Shown in pieces: positions 43,003-53,038 of a stretch of DNA of 64,000 nucleotides. The notes beneath the pieces are model-generated. The model was not told the DNA's origin, made no database searches, and worked only from the letters and a program-made list of their open reading frames with translations. Each line of letters begins with the position of its first letter. Positions within the stretch are counted from its first letter, which is position 1. The translations under genes were made by a program, and so were the position numbers. The DNA comes from Malaciobacter molluscorum LMG 25693 (lineage in GTDB: Bacteria > Campylobacterota > Campylobacteria > Campylobacterales > Arcobacteraceae): positions 1,736,001 to 1,800,000 of the forward strand of contig NZ_CP032098.1 of assembly GCF_003544935.1 (NCBI RefSeq), written 5' to 3'.

Positions 43003-44417
43003 GCTTTAGGATTTGGAAGATCTGTAATACTTCCTTCATAAATTTCAGCAGTTAATCCTACAGATTCATGTAGTGTTGGATGCGCATGAATAGTAAGAGC
43101 CATATCTTCAGCATCACAATCCATCTCTAATGCAAGACCAATTTCACCTAATAATTCACCTGCATTATCACCAACAATAGCTCCACCTATTAATGTATTA
43201 TCTTTTTTATCAAAAATAAGTTTTGTAAAAGCATTTTCACTTACATCACTTGCAAGTGCTCTACCTGAAGCTGACCAAGAGAAAGTAGAAACTTCATAAT
43301 CAATTCCTGCATCTTTTGCTTCTTTTTCAGTCATACCAGCCCATGCAATTTCAGGGAAAGTATAAGCAATTGAAGGGATCATTTTTGGTTCAAAATAGTG
43401 TTTTTTACCTGCAATTACTTCAGCTGCAACATGACCTTCATGTACACCTTTATGAGCAAGCATTGGTTGACCAACAATATCACCAATTGCAAAAATATTA
43501 TCCACATTAGTTCTCATTTGTTTATCAACTTCAATTATTCCCCAATCATTTACATTAACACCTGCATTTTCAAGCCCCAGCATTTTACCATTTGCAGCAC
43601 GTCCAATTGCTACTAATACAGCATCATAAACGATTGGTTCAGCACTAACACCCTCACCTTCCATAGAAACATAAATACCATCATCTTTTGCTTCTACTTT
43701 AGCAACTTTAGTATTTAACATAATATTAAATCTATCTTTATTTGCTTTTGTATATGCTTTAATAACATCTTTATCTGCAACTGGAACTAATTGATCTTGC
43801 ATCTCAACAACATCAATACTTGATCCTAGTTTTTGATAAACAGTACCCATTTCAAGACCAATAATTCCACCACCCATAATAAGCAGTTTTTTTGGAACTT
43901 CTTTTAATCTTAAAGCATCAGTTGAATCCCAAATTCTTGGATCTTCATGAGGGATAAATGGTAATTCAATAGGTCTAGAACCTGCTGCAATAATTGCATT
44001 ATCAAATTTTACAATTGTCTCTTCATCACCATTTTTAACAGATATACTATTTTTATCAATAAAAGTTGCAGTACCATTTACAACTTTCACTTTTCTCATT
44101 TTTGCCATTGAAGATAAACCATCAGTTAATTTCTTTACAACTGAACTTTTATATTCTGCAATTTTTTCTATATCAATTTCTGGTTTACCAAAGCTTACAC
44201 CATGATGAGAAATTTCTTCTGCTTCTTCAATTACTTTAGCAACATGTAAAAGTGCTTTTGAAGGAATACATCCAACATTTAGACAAACTCCCCCTAAAGT
44301 GTTGAATTTTTCAACTAAAACAACATCAAAACCTAAATCTGCACTTCTAAAAGCAGCAGAATAACCCGCAGGTCCTGCTCCTATTACTAATACTTGTCCT
44401 TTTATTTCTTTACTCAT
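42987..44417 (-). CDS. lpdA: Dihydrolipoyl dehydrogenase (E3)
   Basis: A 476-residue FAD disulfide oxidoreductase that reoxidises dihydrolipoamide in pyruvate dehydrogenase. FAD motif GAGPAGYSAAFR is at residues 12-23, the redox disulfide GGVCLNVGCIPSKAL near 42-56, the NAD motif GGGIIGLEMG near 182 and the active-site His-Glu in HAHPTLHESV near 450. Third gene of the operon, 15 bases after aceF. Confidence 0.95.
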   Translation of the reverse strand: MSKEIKGQVLVIGAGPAGYSAAFRSADLGFDVVLVEKFNTLGGVCLNVGCIPSKALLHVAKVIEEAEEISHHGVSFGKPEIDIEKIAEYKSSVVKKLTDGLSSMAKMRKVKVVNGTATFIDKNSISVKNGDEETIVKFDNAIIAAGSRPIELPFIPHEDPRIWDSTDALRLKEVPKKLLIMGGGIIGLEMGTVYQKLGSSIDVVEMQDQLVPVADKDVIKAYTKANKDRFNIMLNTKVAKVEAKDDGIYVSMEGEGVSAEPIVYDAVLVAIGRAANGKMLGLENAGVNVNDWGIIEVDKQMRTNVDNIFAIGDIVGQPMLAHKGVHEGHVAAEVIAGKKHYFEPKMIPSIAYTFPEIAWAGMTEKEAKDAGIDYEVSTFSWSASGRALASDVSENAFTKLIFDKKDNTLIGGAIVGDNAGELLGEIGLALEMDCDAEDMALTIHAHPTLHESVGLTAEIYEGSITDLPNPKAKKSK

Positions 44418-44432
44418 AATTACCTCGATTTA

Positions 44433-46175
44433 TTATAAAAGCAATAATCTAATATCACTTAATAGTTTTGAAAGTGTTGTTGTAAATCTTGCTCCATCCG
44501 CTCCATCTATAACCCTATGATCATAAGATAGTGATAATGGTAACATTAATCTTGGTTCAAAATCTTTTCCATTATATTTTGGTTTGAATTCAGATTTAGA
44601 TAATCCTAAAATTGCAACTTCTGGTGCATTTATAATTGGCGTAAATGCTGTTCCACCAATTCCACCAAGACTTGAAATAGTAAAACAAGCACCTTGCATA
44701 TCTTGTGCTTTTAATTTCCCATCTCTTGCTTTTTTAGAAATCTCTTTTAATTCATTTGATAACTCTTCAATTCCTTTTTTATCAACATCTTTGATAACAG
44801 GAACAACAAGTCCATTTGGAGTATCAACTGCAACTGCAATATTAATATATTTTTTAAATATAATACTTTGTTCATCAGGGCTTAATGATGAGTTAAAATT
44901 AGGGTGTAATTCTAATGCTTTTGCAACTGCTTTTAAAGCAAAAACTAACGGAGATATTTTAACACCATTATCTTTTTTTGCATTAAGTGCATTTTGTGTT
45001 TTTCTAAACTCTTCAAGTTCAGTAATATCTGCTTCATCAAATTGTGTAACATGAGGAATACCAACCCAATTTCTATGTAAACTTGGTCCTGAAATCTTTT
45101 GAATTCTACTCATTTCTACTGTTTCAATTTCTCCAAATTTAGAAAAATCAACTGGTTTAAGTTCCGGTAAATTAAATCCTAATGAACCACCGCTTGTAGT
45201 AGAAGCTTCAGCGTTATTTATATTTTTAATTTTATCTTTGATGTATTGTCTTACATCTTCTCTTAAAATTCTACCTTTTCTTGCACTACCAGTTACTAAA
45301 GATAAATCAATTCCAAACTCTCTTGCAATTCTTCTAACAGATGGAGATGCATAAACTTTACCTGATGTTTTTACAGGTTCACTTTGAGTTTTAGAACTAC
45401 TCTCTTCTTTAGATTTTGAATCTTCTTTATTTTTTGAATTTTCTTTATTTTCATTTTCTACTTTTGCAGTTGAATCACTTGTCTGTTTTGCAACTGTTTC
45501 AGATTTTTTCTTACCTTTTACAGTTTTTTCCATTTTTGCAATTAAAGTTCCAGTTTTTACTTTATCTCCAGCTTTTACTAATAATTCAGTAATTTTACCT
45601 TTAAAAGGTGCAGGAACATCCATAGTAGCTTTTTCTGTTTCTAAAGTAATAAGTCCATCTTCTTCTTCTACTTCGTCACCTTCATTAACAGCTATTTCAA
45701 TTACATCAACTGCATCATCTTGACCTAAATCAGGAACAATTACATCTTCTATTACTGTTGAAGTTTCATTATCATCACTTGAAGAATCATTTTTTTGAGT
45801 TAATTCTTCTTTTGTTGATTCTTTTTCTTCTTTTGTTGATTCTTTTTCTTCTTCAGTTGATTCTTTTTCTTCTTCAGTTGATTCTTTTTCTTCTTCAGTT
45901 GATTCTTCTTTTTCTGGTTCAGATTCACTTTCATCTGAACTTGCTTTTTTAATAGTACAAACTACATCACCTTCAGAAATTTTATCACCAGTTTTTACAT
46001 TGATTGATTCAATAGTTCCTGCAAAATCTACAGGAATATCCATAGATGCTTTTTCTGTTTCTACAACAATTATTGCATCTTCTTCTCCAACCTCATCACC
46101 AGCTTTAACACAAATTTCAATAACTTCTACTGATTCTCCACCAACATCTGGTAGTTTAATTTCTTCTATACTCAT
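44433..46175 (-). CDS. aceF: Pyruvate dehydrogenase E2, dihydrolipoamide acetyltransferase
   Basis: A 580-residue E2. Two lipoyl domains (about 3-75 and 142-215) carry ETEKASMDIP and ETEKATMDVP with the lipoylated Lys. A linker between them is a Glu/Ser/Thr/Lys tandem repeat. The peripheral-subunit binding domain ASPSVRRIAREFGIDLS is near 275, and the catalytic domain ends with SYDHRVIDGADGARF (His ~552). It starts nine bases after aceE. The lipoyl groups would be built by the adjacent lipA and LipM-like gene. Confidence 0.95.
   Translation of the reverse strand: MSIEEIKLPDVGGESVEVIEICVKAGDEVGEEDAIIVVETEKASMDIPVDFAGTIESINVKTGDKISEGDVVCTIKKASSDESESEPEKEESTEEEKESTEEEKESTEEEKESTKEEKESTKEELTQKNDSSSDDNETSTVIEDVIVPDLGQDDAVDVIEIAVNEGDEVEEEDGLITLETEKATMDVPAPFKGKITELLVKAGDKVKTGTLIAKMEKTVKGKKKSETVAKQTSDSTAKVENENKENSKNKEDSKSKEESSSKTQSEPVKTSGKVYASPSVRRIAREFGIDLSLVTGSARKGRILREDVRQYIKDKIKNINNAEASTTSGGSLGFNLPELKPVDFSKFGEIETVEMSRIQKISGPSLHRNWVGIPHVTQFDEADITELEEFRKTQNALNAKKDNGVKISPLVFALKAVAKALELHPNFNSSLSPDEQSIIFKKYINIAVAVDTPNGLVVPVIKDVDKKGIEELSNELKEISKKARDGKLKAQDMQGACFTISSLGGIGGTAFTPIINAPEVAILGLSKSEFKPKYNGKDFEPRLMLPLSLSYDHRVIDGADGARFTTTLSKLLSDIRLLLL
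45806..45909 (-). repeat. 21-bp tandem repeat in aceF linker
   Basis: About five copies of a 21-base unit encoding seven residues (EESTEEE-type on the minus strand), with the unit TTCTTCAGTTGATTCTTTTT visible on the + strand. The two distal copies differ (TTTGTT for TCAGTT). Copy number could vary by slippage and alter linker length without breaking the frame. Confidence 0.85.
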
Positions 46176-46184
46176 TATTTCACC

Positions 46185-48857
46185 TTATGCATTTAATGGG
46201 TTAATTTTTTCTGTATTTATATTATATTTTTTAATTGTATCTAATACTACTGTTTTTTCTACTAAACCTTTTTCAGCTAATTGTGAAAGTGTACTAAATA
46301 CGATAAATTTAGAATCTACTTCAAAGTGAGTTCTTAAGTTTTCTCTACTATCAGATCTACCAAATCCATCAGTACCTAAAGCTCTAAAACTACCTTTTAC
46401 ATAAGCTCTAATTTGCTCAGAGTATAATTTAATATAATCAGTTGCAGAAACAACAACATTATCTTCATTGTCTCCTAGAACTTGTGTTACATATGGTACT
46501 TTTTTATCTTCATTAATATGTAATAAGTTATATCTTTCAACATCTTGTCCTTCTCTAGTTAATTCATTATATGAAGTAACAGAATAAACATCTGATGAAA
46601 TTGAATAATCTTCAGCTAAAATTCTAGCAGCTTCTCTTACTTGTTCTAAAATAGAACCAGAACCTAATAATTTAACATTATAATTATTTTTAGCTTCAAC
46701 AGTATCTAATTTATAAATACCTTTAATAATACCCTCTTCTACACCTTCTGGCATTTCTGGTTGTACATAGTTTTCATTTAATGTTGTTAAGTAATAGAAA
46801 ATATTTTCTTGTTTTTCACCATACATTCTTTCAATACCGTTTTGAACAATAACTGCTAACTCATAACCATAAGTTGGATCATAAGAGATACAATTAGGAA
46901 TAGTATTAGCTAAAATATGAGAATGTCCATCTTCATGTTGTAAACCTTCACCATTAAGTGTAGTTCTACCAGAAGTACCACCAACTAAGAAACCTCTTGC
47001 TTGTAAATCACCAGCTGCCCATGCCATATCTCCAATTCTTTGGAAACCAAACATTGAATAGAATACATAAAATGGAATCATTGGACAATCATTTACAGAA
47101 TATGAAGTTGCTGCAGAAACCCAAGAACCCATAGCTCCAAGCTCATTAATACCTTCTTGAAGAACTTGTCCTTTTTTATCTTCTTTATAATATGCTACTT
47201 GGTCTCTATCTTGAGGCACATATTTTTGTCCTTCATGTGCATAAATACCAATTTGTCTAAACATACCTTCCATACCAAAAGTTCTTGCTTCATCTGGAAC
47301 AATTGGAACAATTTTTTTACCAATATTTTTATCTTTTACTAAAGCATTTAAAATTCTTACAAGAACCATAGTAGTTGAAACTTCTCTATCTCCACTACCT
47401 TTTAATACAGCTTCAAATGCATCTGATTTAGGTACAATTAATTTTTCAGAAAATTCTTTTCTTCTTTGAGGGATATATCCACCAAGAGCAGTTCTTCTTT
47501 CTCTTAAGTACTGCATTTCTTCACTATCTTCTGCTGGTTTATAATATGGTAAATCTTCCATCTCTTCATCAGAAATAGGAATATCAAATCTATCTCTAAA
47601 TTTTCTTAATGTTGCAAAATCAACTTTTTTAACACCATGAGCAATATTTTTACCTTCAGCAGCATCACCCATTCCATAACCTTTAACAGTTTTTGCTAAG
47701 ATAACTGTTGGTCTTCCTTTTGTTTCATTTGCTTTTTTATAAGCTGCATAAACTTTAACTGGGTCATGTCCACCTCTATTTAATCTCCAGATTTCATCAT
47801 CACCCATATTTGCAACTAAATCTTTTGTCTCTTCATATTTATTAAAGAAGTTTTCTCTAGTGTAAGCTCCACCTTTTTGTTTATAGTTTTGGTATTCACC
47901 ATCAACTGTTTCATTCATAAGTTTTACTAACTTACCAGATTTATCTTTTTCTAATAATGGATCCCAATATCTTCCCCAAATAACTTTAATAACTTCCCAG
48001 TTAGCACCTCTAAATTCACCTTCAAGTTCTTGTATAATTTTACCATTACCTCTAACTGGTCCATCAAGTCTTTGTAAATTACAGTTAACAACAAAAATCA
48101 AGTTATCTAAACCTTCACGTCCAGCAAGTCCAATTGCACCTAAAGATTCTGGTTCATCACACTCACCATCACCCATAAAACAATATACTTTTTGATCACT
48201 ACAATCTTTAATACCTCTATCTGTTAGGTATTTTAAAAATCTTGCTTGATAAATTGCTTGTATTGGTCCAAGTCCCATAGAAACAGTTGGGAATTGCCAA
48301 TATTCTGGCATTAATTTAGGGTGAGGGTATGAAGATAATCCTTTACCATCAACTTCTTGCCTGAAGTTATCCATTTGTTCTTCAGTAATTCTACCTTCAA
48401 CAAAACTTCTAGCATAAATACCAGGAGCAATATGACCTTGAAAATATACTAAATCACCACCATTTTTTTCATTTGGTGCTCTAAAAAAGTGATTAAATCC
48501 AACATCATATAAAGTTGCAGATGATGCAAATGATGCAATATGTCCACCAAGTTCTAAGTTCTTTTTAGATGCTCTTAAAACCATAGTTTGAGCATTCCAT
48601 CTAATAATTGATCTTATTTTTCTTTCTAATAATAAATTTGCTGGCATCTTTGGTTCATGATGCACAGGGATAGTATTTAAATATGCAGTTGTTGCTTTAT
48701 AAGGAAGATATGCACCACTTCTTCTAGCTTTATCGATTAATTTTTCAAGTAAATAGTGCGCTCTTTCTGTACCATCTTCTTCAATTACAGTTTCAAGAGC
48801 CTCCAGCCACTCTTTTGTTTCGCTAGGGTCAATATCTTGTAGTTTTGTATCTGACAT
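46185..48857 (-). CDS. aceE: Pyruvate dehydrogenase E1 (homodimeric)
   Basis: An 890-residue single-chain ThDP-dependent E1 that decarboxylates pyruvate and acetylates E2. The ThDP motif GDGECDEPESLGAIGLAGREGLDNLIFVVN near residue 230, an N-terminal SFASSATLYDVGFNHFF segment and HGVKKVDF near 410 match AceE of E. coli size (887). It leads the leftward aceE-aceF-lpdA operon and is divergent from the lipoylation genes. Confidence 0.96.
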   Translation of the reverse strand: MSDTKLQDIDPSETKEWLEALETVIEEDGTERAHYLLEKLIDKARRSGAYLPYKATTAYLNTIPVHHEPKMPANLLLERKIRSIIRWNAQTMVLRASKKNLELGGHIASFASSATLYDVGFNHFFRAPNEKNGGDLVYFQGHIAPGIYARSFVEGRITEEQMDNFRQEVDGKGLSSYPHPKLMPEYWQFPTVSMGLGPIQAIYQARFLKYLTDRGIKDCSDQKVYCFMGDGECDEPESLGAIGLAGREGLDNLIFVVNCNLQRLDGPVRGNGKIIQELEGEFRGANWEVIKVIWGRYWDPLLEKDKSGKLVKLMNETVDGEYQNYKQKGGAYTRENFFNKYEETKDLVANMGDDEIWRLNRGGHDPVKVYAAYKKANETKGRPTVILAKTVKGYGMGDAAEGKNIAHGVKKVDFATLRKFRDRFDIPISDEEMEDLPYYKPAEDSEEMQYLRERRTALGGYIPQRRKEFSEKLIVPKSDAFEAVLKGSGDREVSTTMVLVRILNALVKDKNIGKKIVPIVPDEARTFGMEGMFRQIGIYAHEGQKYVPQDRDQVAYYKEDKKGQVLQEGINELGAMGSWVSAATSYSVNDCPMIPFYVFYSMFGFQRIGDMAWAAGDLQARGFLVGGTSGRTTLNGEGLQHEDGHSHILANTIPNCISYDPTYGYELAVIVQNGIERMYGEKQENIFYYLTTLNENYVQPEMPEGVEEGIIKGIYKLDTVEAKNNYNVKLLGSGSILEQVREAARILAEDYSISSDVYSVTSYNELTREGQDVERYNLLHINEDKKVPYVTQVLGDNEDNVVVSATDYIKLYSEQIRAYVKGSFRALGTDGFGRSDSRENLRTHFEVDSKFIVFSTLSQLAEKGLVEKTVVLDTIKKYNINTEKINPLNA

Positions 48858-49273
48858 ACATACTCCTTTTGTAATTTTATTTGAATCTTAATATTTATTT
48901 AGCAAATAATACTAAAATAATACTATAAATAACTTATTTGTTTGTTATTTAGTAAAAGTATAAATATATTATAAGAAATTATCCATAAAAAAGAAAATTT
49001 TTCTTCATGAAGTTATATTTTTATAAAAATCTAATAATTTTTATTAAGTTTGATTTAAATTTCATATAGTAATCTTATTTAAATTCTTAATTTTTACTTA
49101 TTTATTTACTAGTTATGTGTCTTTTATGTAAAAAATAATCTTCAAAATTAATTTTTGTTTAATTTATAATACTAAATACTACTACTTAATGCATTTCTTT
49201 TCAATAAAAGATATAATCTTATCACAGAAAAATCTATTAAGTTTGATAGAATTATTGTTTTAAGAAGATAAAT
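48858..49273. promoter_or_regulatory. Divergent promoter region of aceE and the lipoylation genes
   Basis: 416 AT-rich bases between the aceE and LipM-like starts, without a supported ORF. Several TATAAT-like boxes face both ways (for example TTATAATACT near 49166). A run of alternating AATAATACT sequences near 48905-48925 could bind a regulator. No riboswitch-like structure is apparent. Confidence 0.45.
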
Positions 49274-49993
49274 ATGTTAAAAAATAAAATTTTTAAACTA
49301 ATTGTTACAGATAAAGAAAATGCAAAATTTAATATGAGTATAGATAAAATTTTAGTAAATTCTTTTAATGAAAATGATTTACCAATTTTAAGACTTTATA
49401 CATGGGAAAAATCTTTTACAGTTGGATTATCTCAAAAATGTGATGATTTTCCTACATATAAAATAGAGTATAAAAACAACTGTTCAAAAAGAATAACAGG
49501 TGGTGGTGTTTTATTTCATGGACATGATTTATCTTATAGCTTAATTTTACCAAGCAGTTATATGACTGGACTTAGTGTAAAACAAAGTTATGAACAAATT
49601 TGTCAATTTCTTTTAACATTTTATAGAAACTTAGGACTAAATACATGTTTTGCAAAAGATTCAAAAAATGTTACACTAAGTAAAAGTGAATTTTGTCAAG
49701 TTGGCTTTGAAGCATATGATATTTTAGTTAATGATATTAAAATTGGTGGAAATGCACAAAAAAGATCAAAAAAAATGATTTTTCAACATGGTTCTATACC
49801 AATAAAAAGTACAAAAAAAGATATAAAAATAGGTTCTAGTTTGGAAGATTTTTCAATAAAACTTAGTTTTGATGATGCAAAACAAAAACTTATTGAAGCA
49901 TTTAAAGAAACGTTTAATGTAAAATTTGAAAAAACTGAAATTACAGAAGAACAAAAACAGAGATTAAATCTATTATTAGAGGATGAAAAATGA
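49274..49993 (+). CDS. Lipoyl/octanoyl transferase family protein (LipM-like)
   Basis: A 239-residue BPL/LplA-superfamily protein. KRITGGGVLFHGHDLSYSL is the acyl-binding loop and GGNAQKRSKKMIFQHGSI the lysine-containing core. It lacks the C-terminal accessory domain of full LplA (~337 residues). A Cys sits 21 residues before the Gln of GNAQ, the spacing of the catalytic Cys of LipM-type octanoyltransferases. With lipA adjacent, transfer of octanoyl groups from ACP is the likeliest role, though lipoate ligase remains possible. Overlaps lipA by four bases. Confidence 0.75.
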   Translation: MLKNKIFKLIVTDKENAKFNMSIDKILVNSFNENDLPILRLYTWEKSFTVGLSQKCDDFPTYKIEYKNNCSKRITGGGVLFHGHDLSYSLILPSSYMTGLSVKQSYEQICQFLLTFYRNLGLNTCFAKDSKNVTLSKSEFCQVGFEAYDILVNDIKIGGNAQKRSKKMIFQHGSIPIKSTKKDIKIGSSLEDFSIKLSFDDAKQKLIEAFKETFNVKFEKTEITEEQKQRLNLLLEDEK

Positions 49994-50874
49994 GCGTAGA
50001 TGAAAATAAAATAAATTTTAAAAAGCCACAATGGCTTAGAAAAAAGCTTGTTCCACATGCACAAAAAGAGATGGAAGATCTTCTAGGAAAACATGGATTA
50101 CATACAATTTGTCAAGAAGCAAAATGTCCAAATATTAGTGAATGTTATGCAAAAAAGAATGCTACATTTTTAATACTAGGAAATATCTGTACAAGAAGAT
50201 GTACATATTGTAATGTACATACAGGTAAACCAACAGAAGTTGATTTAGCAGAGATTGATGGAGTTACAGAATCTGTAATTAAACTTGGATTAAAATTTGT
50301 AGTAATTACAAGTCCAGCAAGGGATGATTTACCAGATGGTGGAGCAGAACAATTTTACAGAGTTACTCAAAATATTTTAAAAAAATCTCCAGGAACACAA
50401 GTTGAAATTTTAATTCCAGATTTTAAAGCAAAAGAGAAATCTTTACAAAGAGCTGTTGATAGTGGTGCTGTTATCATTGGGCATAATATTGAAACAGTTC
50501 CATCACTTTATCATATTAGAAGAAATGCTTCATATGAAAGAAGTCTTCAAGTTTTAAAAAGATTAAAAGAGCTTGGTGGAGAAAAAGTAAAAACAAAAAG
50601 TGCTTTAATGGTAGGACTTGGTGAAACAGAAGAAGAAATGATTCAAGTATTTAAAGATTTACTTGCAGTTGGTTGTAAATTTTTAAGTATTGGTCAATAT
50701 TTAGCTCCTTCTGGAGAATATGAAAAAGTAAAAGAGTTTGTAAAACCAGAACAATTCCAAAGATATAAAGAGATAGCTTTAGATTTAGGTTTTGAGTTTG
50801 TACATAGTACTCCTTATGCAAGAAGTTCATACTTGGCACATGAGTATTTATCGAAAGACAAAAATAGTATATAA
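49990..50874 (+). CDS. lipA: Lipoyl synthase
   Basis: A 294-residue radical-SAM enzyme that inserts two sulfurs into octanoyl-E2. The auxiliary cluster motif CQEAKCPNISEC is near residue 39, the radical-SAM motif CTRRCTYC near 67, and the C-terminal RSSYLAHE supplies the serine ligand of the auxiliary cluster. Start ATG 49990 overlaps the preceding gene. It works on the E2 encoded by the divergent aceF. Confidence 0.96.
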   Translation: MSVDENKINFKKPQWLRKKLVPHAQKEMEDLLGKHGLHTICQEAKCPNISECYAKKNATFLILGNICTRRCTYCNVHTGKPTEVDLAEIDGVTESVIKLGLKFVVITSPARDDLPDGGAEQFYRVTQNILKKSPGTQVEILIPDFKAKEKSLQRAVDSGAVIIGHNIETVPSLYHIRRNASYERSLQVLKRLKELGGEKVKTKSALMVGLGETEEEMIQVFKDLLAVGCKFLSIGQYLAPSGEYEKVKEFVKPEQFQRYKEIALDLGFEFVHSTPYARSSYLAHEYLSKDKNSI

Positions 50875-50904
50875 TAAAATTTTAATAATAAGAAAGGATT
50901 TAAC

Positions 50905-51849
50905 TTGAATAATAAAAAAGTTGGAATAATTGGAGTAGGAAACGTAGGTGCAACGTTAGCTTTTACTTTAGCATCAAAAAGTCTTTGTTCAGAAGTTGTA
51001 TTAAAAGACTTAAGAGAGAATATAGTAGAAGCAATGGCTTTAGATATTTCACAATCTGCAAATGCGGCAAATGCAAAAACAAAAGTATCATTTGCAAAAG
51101 AGGCTAAAGATTTTTCTAATTGTGATGTAATAGTAATAACAGCAGGAATTCCTAGAAAGCCAGGAATGAGTAGAGATGATTTATTATTGACAAATGCAAA
51201 AATAATGACATCAGTTATAGGTGAAATAAACGAAAATAATCCAAATGCAATTTATATTATTGTTTCAAATCCACTTGATGCTATGGTATATACTGCACTT
51301 AAAGCTGCAAATATTGATAAAAATAAAGTTTTAGGAATGGCAGGTATTTTAGATAGTGCAAGAATGAGTCATTTTATTCAAGAAAAATTAGGATATGGTG
51401 AGGGTGAAATTGATGCTTCTGTAATGGGAGGTCATGGTGATGATATGGTTCCATTAGCAAATTATTCAACAGTTGCAGGTAAACCTTTAGATAAAATCCT
51501 AAAAGAAGATGAAATTGAAGAAATCATCACTAAAACAAGAAATGGTGGAGCTCAAATTGTCAAACTATTAGAAACTGGTTCTGCTTATTATGCACCAGCA
51601 TATTCAACTTCACTTATGGTAGAAGCTATATTAACTGACAATAAAAAAGTATATCCTTGTGCTGTGATGCTTCAAGGTGAATATGGATATGAAAATATTG
51701 TAGCTGGAGTACCTGTAAGATTAGGAAAAAATGGAGTTGAAGATGTAATTGAGTTAAAACTTGATGAAAAACAAACTTCAGAATTTGCTAAATCAATATC
51801 ATCAGTAAAAGAGTTAATAGATACTCTTGAAAATAAATTTTTCTCATAA
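50905..51849 (+). CDS. mdh: Malate dehydrogenase (LDH-like)
   Basis: A 314-residue NAD-dependent malate/lactate dehydrogenase fold. The Rossmann motif GVGNVGATLA is at residues 9-18, VITAGIPRKPGMSRDDLL gives the mobile loop Arg pair, and VMGGHGDDMVP the catalytic His. The Arg-Lys in IPRKPGMSR is typical of malate-specific LDH-like enzymes. Start is a TTG at 50905 after AAGGA. It probably supplies oxaloacetate in the TCA cycle. Confidence 0.92.
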   Translation: MNNKKVGIIGVGNVGATLAFTLASKSLCSEVVLKDLRENIVEAMALDISQSANAANAKTKVSFAKEAKDFSNCDVIVITAGIPRKPGMSRDDLLLTNAKIMTSVIGEINENNPNAIYIIVSNPLDAMVYTALKAANIDKNKVLGMAGILDSARMSHFIQEKLGYGEGEIDASVMGGHGDDMVPLANYSTVAGKPLDKILKEDEIEEIITKTRNGGAQIVKLLETGSAYYAPAYSTSLMVEAILTDNKKVYPCAVMLQGEYGYENIVAGVPVRLGKNGVEDVIELKLDEKQTSEFAKSISSVKELIDTLENKFFS

Positions 51850-51858
51850 TTTATAAAT

Positions 51859-51892
51859 AAAGTTACACTTTTTAGTGTGACTTTAAAAAATT
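51859..51892 (+). terminator. Intrinsic terminator of the lipA-mdh operon
   Basis: An 11-bp stem AAAGTTACACT / AGTGTGACTTT (one G:U) with a TTTT loop, ten bases after the mdh stop. Confidence 0.7.
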
Positions 51893-52011
51893 CTAAAATT
51901 ATTTTTTACTTTTTTTTAATACAAAATCAACAACAATTTTTTAAATACCAATTTATATCTACTAATAAATATTCTATTTATATAAAATGCATAAATAAAA
52001 TAATTTTATTA

Positions 52012-52041
52012 TGACACATATAAGTTTTTATATAAGTGTCA
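52012..52041. repeat. Hairpin between mdh and the PAS gene
   Basis: TGACACATATAA pairs with TTATATAAGTGTCA (two-base bulge). No T-run follows. It may be the terminator of the leftward PAS gene or a regulator site. Confidence 0.4.
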
Positions 52042-52081
52042 AAATAAATTACTATTTTATGATAAAATAAAATTATATTTC

Positions 52082-52663
52082 TTAGGGTTTTAAAGTTTTT
52101 ATTAAATTATTTAATTGATTTGCACTCTTTTCAATTGCATCTATATTTAAATTTATCTCTTGTTCTGTTAGAGGTAAATTTAATTCGTTTTTTAATTTAA
52201 ATGCACTAATGGATGAAAATATAGTAAATAATGGGATTCGAAGAGTATCTATTTTTTCATTCAATAATTTTTGTGAATAAAAATAATTTTGTTCCAAAAT
52301 AGTGTCGTTCTTGTTATCAATTATAGAAAAGAAATAGTTTGTTTCATTTTCATTATTCATAAAAGAGAAATTTTGTTTTTGACACCTATATAAAGTGCCA
52401 TCATTTTTTATATAAATGGAAAAGCGGTTTGATTTTTTTATTCTCATCAAATTTGTTATTTTTTGTTTAAATAACTCTGGAGAATTTATATGATAATCAA
52501 GTTCCCACAACTTTTTTTTATTTAATAAATAGTTCTTTTCATAGCCTAGAAGGTCTGTAAATACGCTATTTGTATATAATATATTAGCATTTTCATCAAA
52601 TAATATAAACCCATTAGGGAAATTATCAATTATTTGAAAAAATAAATTATTTAATTGACTCAT
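52082..52663 (-). CDS. PAS-domain protein
   Basis: A 193-residue cytoplasmic protein. A PAS fold covers about residues 8-120 (DNFPNGFILFDENANILYTNSVFTDLLGYE, then LYRCQKQNFSFM), followed by a helical C-terminus with ~60 residues resembling a histidine-kinase dimerisation helix without the phospho-His or ATPase domain. The output is unknown, perhaps a partner of a separate kinase or of the divergent XRE protein 100 bases away. Confidence 0.75.
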   Translation of the reverse strand: MSQLNNLFFQIIDNFPNGFILFDENANILYTNSVFTDLLGYEKNYLLNKKKLWELDYHINSPELFKQKITNLMRIKKSNRFSIYIKNDGTLYRCQKQNFSFMNNENETNYFFSIIDNKNDTILEQNYFYSQKLLNEKIDTLRIPLFTIFSSISAFKLKNELNLPLTEQEINLNIDAIEKSANQLNNLIKTLKP

Positions 52664-52762
52664 TTATTACTCCTAAGTTAAAAATATATCAAATATTACC
52701 CTAGGGTATTATTAAATATTACCTATAAGTAATATTATTACAGTAAAACTATAAGGAAATTG

Positions 52763-53011
52763 ATGTTTCTTACGGAAGTAACACAAGAAGATTTAAATAA
52801 TTTTCATAATATAATTTCTAAAAATGTAAGAAGAATTCGAAAAGAAAAAAAATTTACACAATTAGATGTTAGTTTAGCACTTGGCCTTTCAACTCCATCT
52901 TTTATTACAAATGCAGAATCTTTAAATTCCTCCAAAAGATTTAATCTAAATCAATTATATAAATTATCTATTTTTTTTGAAGTTGATATTTGTGAGTTTT
53001 TTAAAGTTTAA
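52763..53011 (+). CDS. XRE-family transcriptional regulator
   Basis: An 82-residue HTH protein. The lambda-repressor-like domain runs from NVRRIRKEKKFTQLDVSLALGLSTPSFITNAE (helices 2 and 3) to LYKLSIFFEVDICEFF. ATG 52763 is chosen, five bases after AAGGA; a TTG one codon earlier is the alternative. It has no other domain. Its divergent position suggests it controls itself or the PAS-domain gene. Confidence 0.85.
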   Translation: MFLTEVTQEDLNNFHNIISKNVRRIRKEKKFTQLDVSLALGLSTPSFITNAESLNSSKRFNLNQLYKLSIFFEVDICEFFKV

Positions 53012-53038
53012 ATATAATTTTATAATTAAATAATATAT

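Noticed and set aside
45806-45909. CRISPR-like repeats
   Set aside because: The 21-base units are contiguous, without spacers, and encode an in-frame linker of aceF.
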